Shown: positions 31,077 through 35,216 of the stretch, piece by piece
How positions within the stretch are numbered: position 1 is the first letter of the stretch
Layout of the letters: the number at the start of each line of letters is the position of its first letter
Origin: Streptomyces olivaceus
Lineage (GTDB): Bacteria; Actinomycetota; Actinomycetes; Streptomycetales; Streptomycetaceae
Assembly (NCBI RefSeq): GCF_000721235.1
Contig: NZ_JOFH01000051.1
Location: 1-35,216, forward strand
Direction of reading: 5' to 3'
Length of the DNA stretch: 35,216 nucleotides
Translations under genes and position numbers: made by a program
Notes under the pieces: model-generated
What the model was told of the DNA's origin: nothing
What the model saw: the letters and a program-made list of their open reading frames with translations, nothing else
Databases searched by the model: none

Positions 31077-31096
31077 GGGCCGGAGTCCTCCGGCCC
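31077..31096. terminator. bidirectional terminator between the two P450 genes
   Basis: GGGCCGGAG (31077-31085) and CTCCGGCCC (31088-31096) are perfect complements around TC. It sits between the convergent stops of cvnE and the second P450 gene. Three CTGACCGGTG repeats precede it (31000-31040). Confidence 0.65.
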
Positions 31097-31115
31097 GGGA
31101 CGGGTGCCGTACGGG

Positions 31116-32342
31116 TCAGGCCGCGGCGGGGGTGAAGCGCACCGGCAGGGCCTGCGGGCCGCGGGTGAAGATGCCCTGCTCCGCCGGCTCGGCGCCCTCG
31201 GCGAGGCGGACGTCGGGCATGGCGTCCAGCAGGTGGTCGATGCCGACCTCGACCTCGGCCTTCGCGAGCAGCGCGCCGACGCAGAAGTGGCGGCCCAGCG
31301 CGAAGGAGAGGTGGTCGGCGGCGGCCGTGAAGGCGTTGGTCGCCGTCAGGTCGTCGCGGAAGATGTCGAACCGCTCCGGGTCCCGGTACCGCTCCTCGTC
31401 CCGGTTGGCGGCGCCGATCAGGCAGGTCACGGTGGCGCCGGCCGGTATGGAGCCGGTGCTGAGCGCGACCTCGCCGGCCGACTGACGCATGATCATGTGC
31501 ACCGGCGGCGTGTACCGCAGCGTCTCGGCGAAGGCGCGGGGGATGAGGGAGCGGTCCTCGCGCACCGCCGCCAACTGCTCGGGGTTCTGGAGGAGGTTGG
31601 TGAAGATGGAGGCGATCGCCTTGTCCGTGGTCTCACCGCCGGCCGCCAGCAGCAGGCTGCAGAACGCCTTGATGTCCTCGTCGCTCATCTTGACGCCGTC
31701 GACCTCCGCGGCGCACAGGACGGAGAGCAGGTCGTCGCCCGGCTCCTCGCGGCGCTGCTGGATGATCGGGAGCATGTACTCGGCGAACTCGACCCGCGTG
31801 CGCTCCCCGGCCTCCGTCACGCCGGCGTCGCCCGACAGGTTGCCGAGGAAGGCGATGACGGCCGTGTACCAGCGGTGGAAGCGCGGGTGGTCGGCCTTGT
31901 CCAGGCCCAGCATGTCCGCGATCACGTTGACCGGGAAGCGGGTCGCGTAGTCGGTCACCAGGTCGGCCGAGCCGGTGTGCCGGAACGCGTCGATCAGCTC
32001 ACGGGAGTTGCGCTCGATCACCGGCGTGAACTTGTCCTGCAGCTCGCTGCCGCGGAACGCCGGGGCGACCAGCGCGCGCCGCACCGCGTGCTCCCGCCCG
32101 CTGAGTTGGAGGATCGTTTTGCCGTGTACGGGTTCGAGCTGCCACTCGTAGTTGTCGGTGGTGAACTCGCCCTTGCGGTCCTTGAAGACGCGCTCCACGT
32201 CCTCGTACCGGGACACGATCCAGCTCTGGGTGGCCTCGTGCCAGAAGAGGGGGGCGTGCTCCCGCATGGCGCGGTAGGCGTCGTAGGGGCGTGCGGCGAA
32301 CTCGGGCGAGAGGATGTCGGGGACCTGCTGAGCGGCGGACAT
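31116..32342 (-). CDS. canonical bacterial cytochrome P450
   Basis: A 408-residue soluble class I P450 with all motifs: I-helix LLAAGGETTD (about 231-240), ExxR as ETLRY (Glu 273, Arg 276), the meander PERF, and heme loop FALGRHFCVG (Cys 354). It needs external ferredoxin and reductase, neither encoded nearby. The substrate is unknown. I choose the ATG at 32342 (MSAAQQVPDI), with GGGAG upstream; a GTG at 32381 would add 13 residues without SD. It is convergent with cvnE. In other conservons P450s are often paired, so the adjacency may be functional, but here the two are not in one operon. Family assignment (CYP159 is a possibility) is tentative. Confidence 0.9.
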   Translation of the reverse strand: MSAAQQVPDILSPEFAARPYDAYRAMREHAPLFWHEATQSWIVSRYEDVERVFKDRKGEFTTDNYEWQLEPVHGKTILQLSGREHAVRRALVAPAFRGSELQDKFTPVIERNSRELIDAFRHTGSADLVTDYATRFPVNVIADMLGLDKADHPRFHRWYTAVIAFLGNLSGDAGVTEAGERTRVEFAEYMLPIIQQRREEPGDDLLSVLCAAEVDGVKMSDEDIKAFCSLLLAAGGETTDKAIASIFTNLLQNPEQLAAVREDRSLIPRAFAETLRYTPPVHMIMRQSAGEVALSTGSIPAGATVTCLIGAANRDEERYRDPERFDIFRDDLTATNAFTAAADHLSFALGRHFCVGALLAKAEVEVGIDHLLDAMPDVRLAEGAEPAEQGIFTRGPQALPVRFTPAAA

Positions 32343-32429
32343 GAGACTCCCTGAGGGCTGAGTAACCGGCTTGCCGCTCACAGTAGTTGATCATTGGATG
32401 GCCAGTACACCCTCCATCCGCCCGGAACA

Positions 32430-32494
32430 CCGGTCGGTTCCGCCGCGGCACCGGTCGGTTCGCGCCACGACGCCGGTCGGTTCGCGCCACGACG
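32430..32494. repeat. 22-bp tandem repeat
   Basis: Unit CCGGTCGGTTCGCGCCACGA plus CG, exact at 32451-32472 and 32473-32494, with a partial third copy following and a diverged copy at 32430-32450. It lies between the DUF5063 stop and the P450 start, so in the P450 upstream region. Confidence 0.88.
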
Positions 32495-32498
32495 CCGG

Positions 32499-33158
32499 TT
32501 ACCTCAGCTGCCGCAGCCCCAGCGGGTTCGCGATCTCCTCCACCATGACCCGGCCGGCCTCCGACTCCAGGGTGTCGTCGCCGAGGTCCTCGTCGGTGTC
32601 GAGGCCGTCGAGGGCGGCCAGGGGCTGGTTCAGGCGGACGTGGGCGACGACCGACTGGAGCGCGCGCAGGGTCGCGGACGCCGTGGAACCCCAGTTGGAG
32701 AAGTAGGAGAACTGCCACCACCACAGGGCCTCGGTGGGGCGGCCGGCCTTGTAGTGGACCATGCCGTGGCGCAGGTCGGTGATGACGTCGGTGAGGTCGT
32801 GGGAGATCCGGGCCGGGACCGGGGCCTTGCGCGGCTCGTAGGGGTCGAAGACCTCGGAGTAGACGTCGATCGGGTCGAGGATGCGGGCCAGGTTCTCGCG
32901 GATGTCGTCCACGTCCAGCTCCGGGCCCGGGTCGGGCTCGTAGCGCTCGTCCGGGACGATGTCCTCGTGGGCGCCCAGGCGGCCGCCGGCCAGCATCAGC
33001 TGGGAGACCTCCAGGAGCAGGAAGGGGACCGCCGAGTCCGGCTCGTCGCCCTTGGCGACCTCCGTGACGGCCACCAGGAAGCTCTCGATCTGGTCGGCGA
33101 TCTGGACCGCGAAGTCGTCCGGGTTCTGGTCGGTCGCGTGCAGCGTGGCGTCAGACAT
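32499..33158 (-). CDS. DUF5063 protein
   Basis: A 219-residue protein of the actinobacterial DUF5063 family, helical and acidic, without membrane segments. Recognisable stretches: [60 protein letters not shown] and the Trp-rich [20 protein letters not shown]. No activity is known. Its ATG overlaps the recR stop by 8 bp (ATGTCTGA), so it is translationally coupled and always likely to be made with RecR; a DNA-repair link is inference only. Confidence 0.87.
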   Translation of the reverse strand: MSDATLHATDQNPDDFAVQIADQIESFLVAVTEVAKGDEPDSAVPFLLLEVSQLMLAGGRLGAHEDIVPDERYEPDPGPELDVDDIRENLARILDPIDVYSEVFDPYEPRKAPVPARISHDLTDVITDLRHGMVHYKAGRPTEALWWWQFSYFSNWGSTASATLRALQSVVAHVRLNQPLAALDGLDTDEDLGDDTLESEAGRVMVEEIANPLGLRQLR

Positions 33159-33750
33159 CTAGGAGTCGTCTCCCCTCGAAGGCGCGGCCGAGGGTCACCT
33201 CGTCCGCGTATTCCAGGTCGCCGCCCACCGGGAGGCCGCTGGCCAGGCGGGTGACCTTGAGGCCCATGGGCTTGATCATGCGGGCGAGGTACGTGGCCGT
33301 GGCCTCGCCCTCCAGGTTCGGGTCCGTGGCCAGGATCAGTTCCGTGACCGTGCCGTCCGCCAGGCGGGCGAGCAGCTCACGGATGCGGAGATCGTCGGGG
33401 CCGACCCCGTCGATCGGGCTGATCGCACCGCCGAGCACGTGGTACCGCCCGCGGAACTCACGGGTGCGCTCGATGGCGACGACGTCCTTGGGCTCCTCCA
33501 CCACGCAGATCACCGCGGGGTCGCGGCGCGGGTCGCGGCAGATGGCGCACTGCTCCTCCTGCGCGACGTTTCCACAGGTCGCGCAGAAGCGGACCTTGGC
33601 CTTCACTTCCATGAGGGCCTGCGCGAGCCGCCGTACGTCGGTCGGCTCGGCCTGCAGGACGTGGAAGGCGATCCGCTGCGCGCTCTTGGGACCGACGCCG
33701 GGCAGCCGCCCCAGCTCGTCGATGAGGTCCTGGACCACGCCTTCGTACAA
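33151..33750 (-). CDS. recR: recombination mediator RecR
   Basis: A 199-residue protein, full family length. Helix-hairpin-helix at about 8-30 ([20 protein letters not shown]), four-cysteine zinc site (Cys 56, 59, 68, 71 in FCATCG and QCAICRD), then TOPRIM domain ([35 protein letters not shown]) and the C-terminal Walker-B-like end. It acts with RecF/RecO to load RecA at gaps. The start is the TTG at 33750, with AGGAAGGA about nine bases upstream; the first residues [12 protein letters not shown] fit the family. It follows ybaB on the same strand with a 91-bp gap. Confidence 0.95.
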   Translation of the reverse strand: MYEGVVQDLIDELGRLPGVGPKSAQRIAFHVLQAEPTDVRRLAQALMEVKAKVRFCATCGNVAQEEQCAICRDPRRDPAVICVVEEPKDVVAIERTREFRGRYHVLGGAISPIDGVGPDDLRIRELLARLADGTVTELILATDPNLEGEATATYLARMIKPMGLKVTRLASGLPVGGDLEYADEVTLGRAFEGRRLLDV

Positions 33751-33841
33751 CGGACTGCCGTCCTTCCTGAGGTTCGTGCACTACGTACGGTAGATGGCTC
33801 CGGCCGGTCCGAGGAAGCCCGGGAAGGGCGGAGCAGGGGGC

Positions 33842-34189
33842 TCAGAAGGGCAGACCGGGGATGCCGGCGCCACCGCCGCCGAGGCCCTGGGCCAGCGGGC
33901 CGAGCTTCTGCTGCTGGAGGTTCTGCGCGTTCTCGTTGGCCGCCTGGACGGCCGCGACGACCAGGTCGGCGAGGGTCTCGGTGTCCTCCGGGTCCACCGC
34001 CTTCGGGTCGATCACGAGGCCGCGCAGCTCGCCGGAGCCGGTGACGGTGGCCTTCACCAGGCCGCCGCCCGCCTGACCGTCGACCTCCGTCTGCGCCAGT
34101 TCCTCCTGCGCCTTCGCCAGGTCCTGCTGCATCTTCTGGGCCTGCTGGAGCAGCTGCTGCATGTTGGGCTGGCCACCACCGGGGATCAC
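33842..34189 (-). CDS. YbaB/EbfC-family nucleoid-associated protein
   Basis: A 115-residue DNA-binding protein. N-terminal coiled coil [20 protein letters not shown], then [20 protein letters not shown] and [19 protein letters not shown], the YbaB/EbfC signature; short Gly-rich C-terminus. It works as a tweezer-like dimer on DNA. GTG start at 34189, with GGGAG six bases upstream. In many bacteria it sits between dnaX and recR; here it is next to recR but no dnaX is in the window. Confidence 0.93.
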   Translation of the reverse strand: MIPGGGQPNMQQLLQQAQKMQQDLAKAQEELAQTEVDGQAGGGLVKATVTGSGELRGLVIDPKAVDPEDTETLADLVVAAVQAANENAQNLQQQKLGPLAQGLGGGGAGIPGLPF

Positions 34190-34470
34190 GTTCAGCTCCC
34201 ATCGCTTCCGGTCGTACGGTTTTGCCGTTCGGCACGAGCCTACGTGCTCCGGGCGGCCGTCGCCCCAGCACTCTTTCGAGTGATGTCGGGGCAGCCCTAT
34301 ACCTGATCAACGCCCCCTTCCTGGCGGAAAGCGGGCGGAACTCGCTTTTTCGCCACCCATTGGGCGGTAGGAAGGTGTCCGCGCATGAGGTCTTCGCGGA
34401 CGGCGAGCGGACGGCGAGCGGACGGCGAACAGGCAGGGCGAGCAGCAGGGCGAGCTAGAGGGAGTGCCGG
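34190..34470. other. divergent intergenic region ybaB to SLATT gene
   Basis: It holds a hairpin with arms GGCGGAAAGCG (34323-34333) and CGCTTTTTCGCC (34343-34354), three 11-bp tandem units GCGGACGGCGA (34396-34428), and TTCGAG/TATACC 17 bp apart (34275-34303) as a weak promoter candidate for the SLATT gene. No gene is supported. Confidence 0.45.
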
Positions 34471-35216
34471 GTGGGTCAGCCGGAGATGCAGCCCGAGAGG
34501 CCGCCGCGGGACGAGCGGGGCGGACGGGAAGGGCGGGACGAGCAGGACGGTGGTGGGGGTGCGGGTGCAGGTGCGGATGCGGGCGGGGCCACCGGGGCTG
34601 CCGCGCGGCGGCCGGGTGATCTGACCGGGCGGACGCTTCCCCTCGGCGACTGGTCCCTGCCCGCTGAGCGGCTGGACGAGCTGTACCGGTGGGTGGAGCA
34701 GGGCGCGCTGGACACGGCGTCCTGGTACCTGGCGGGCCGGGTGTGGAAGCGGCGGGGCGCCGTACTGCTGCGGGGCGGGGGCGCGGCGGGGGCCGTCGCC
34801 GGGGTGGCGCTGCCGCTCCTCGACATGTCCGGGTTGGCGGGCGGTGCCGCGCCCTGGGGGTATCTGGCGCTGCTGTGCGCGGTGGCGTGCGTGGCGGGCG
34901 ACCGGTTCTTCGGGGTCACGTCCGGGTGGATGCGGGACGTGGCCACGGCGCAGGCGGTGCAGCGGCGGCTGCAGGCGTTGCAGTTCGACTGGGCGTCGGA
35001 GAGCGTGCGGGAGGTGCTGGGGCCGGCGGAGGGGACGGCGAGCGAGGCGGCGGAGCGGTGCCTGCTGGTGCTGCGGCGGTTCTCGGAGGACGTGACGGAG
35101 CTGGTGCGGGCCGAGACGGCGGACTGGATGGTGGATTTCCGGGCGGGGGCCGCGCCGCTGGGGCTGCAGTGGGGGGCGGTTGCCTCCGGCGGGGTGGCCG
35201 TCGGGCGGGGTGAGGC
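34471..35216 (+). CDS. SLATT-domain membrane protein (3' end outside window)
   Basis: At least 248 residues, open to the right edge. After a Gly/Arg/Glu-rich start of about 60 residues comes TLPLGDWSLPAERLDELYRW and VEQGALDTASWYLAGRVWKR, then two hydrophobic helices (about 108-128 and 137-152, WGYLALLCAVACVAGDRFFG), then GWMRDVATAQAVQRRLQALQ and FDWASESVREVL. This is the SLATT layout (SMODS/SLOG-associating two-TM effector), a family known from conflict systems and also from stand-alone actinobacterial proteins. The GTG at 34471 has GAGGGAG six bases upstream. No SMODS, SLOG or nuclease gene is visible within the window. Divergent from ybaB. Confidence 0.8.
   Translation, partial: MGQPEMQPERPPRDERGGREGRDEQDGGGGAGAGADAGGATGAAARRPGDLTGRTLPLGDWSLPAERLDELYRWVEQGALDTASWYLAGRVWKRRGAVLLRGGGAAGAVAGVALPLLDMSGLAGGAAPWGYLALLCAVACVAGDRFFGVTSGWMRDVATAQAVQRRLQALQFDWASESVREVLGPAEGTASEAAERCLLVLRRFSEDVTELVRAETADWMVDFRAGAAPLGLQWGAVASGGVAVGRGE

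Overview
The window is chromosomal DNA of a high-GC actinobacterium, almost certainly Streptomyces or a close relative. Support for this: third-position GC is extreme, GTG and TTG starts are common, there is a conservon (cvnA-E), the gene order is ask-asd, DUF5063-recR-ybaB and ECF sigma/membrane partner, and I found only one TTA leucine codon in any accepted gene. No rRNA, tRNA, CRISPR array, transposase or phage gene was seen, so this looks like core or near-core chromosome, not an island. All names rest on reading the proteins by eye; no database was searched.

Left part (1-17.8 kb) is rich in membrane and ion-homeostasis genes. In order: an alpha/beta hydrolase divergent from an HTH regulator; an RCK-C-type antiporter regulatory subunit facing a KefB-like antiporter; a second (NhaP2/CvrA-like) antiporter with a DUF3040 protein; a small XRE regulator behind a 9-bp minisatellite; a PucR/CdaR-type regulator facing an nfeD-flotillin operon; a large RCK-2TM-RCK protein; a TatA-like protein; an LCP-family cell-wall ligase; and an arsR-mgtA operon divergent from a GlsB/YeaQ-type membrane protein. 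Two dyads link parts of this region. TTGCCG-N5-CGGCA-N3-TTTAC occurs upstream of both the PucR-type regulator and the nfeD-flotillin operon. GTTGC-N8-GCAAY occurs at the LCP promoter and in the arsR/GlsB divergent region.

Middle part (17.8-25.5 kb): an S9 prolyl-oligopeptidase-like protein divergent from a SURF1 homologue, with two inverted DnaA-box-like sequences between them; an ECF sigma factor translationally coupled to a single-pass membrane partner; and the ask-asd operon of the aspartate pathway.

Right part (25.5-35.2 kb): after a gap of about 730 bp comes a full conservon: cvnA (sensor-kinase-like), cvnB (roadblock), cvnC (DUF742, carrying a TTA codon that implies bldA dependence), cvnD (Ras-like GTPase) and cvnE (a P450 lacking the ExxR motif, as in CYP157). 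A complete canonical P450 gene lies tail to tail with cvnE. The window ends with the DUF5063-recR-ybaB cluster and the start of a SLATT-domain membrane protein cut by the right edge.

The most distinctive system is the conservon with its two unlike P450s, the TTA codon in cvnC and the repeat tract between cvnA and cvnB. The next most useful result is the pair of shared operator-like dyads.
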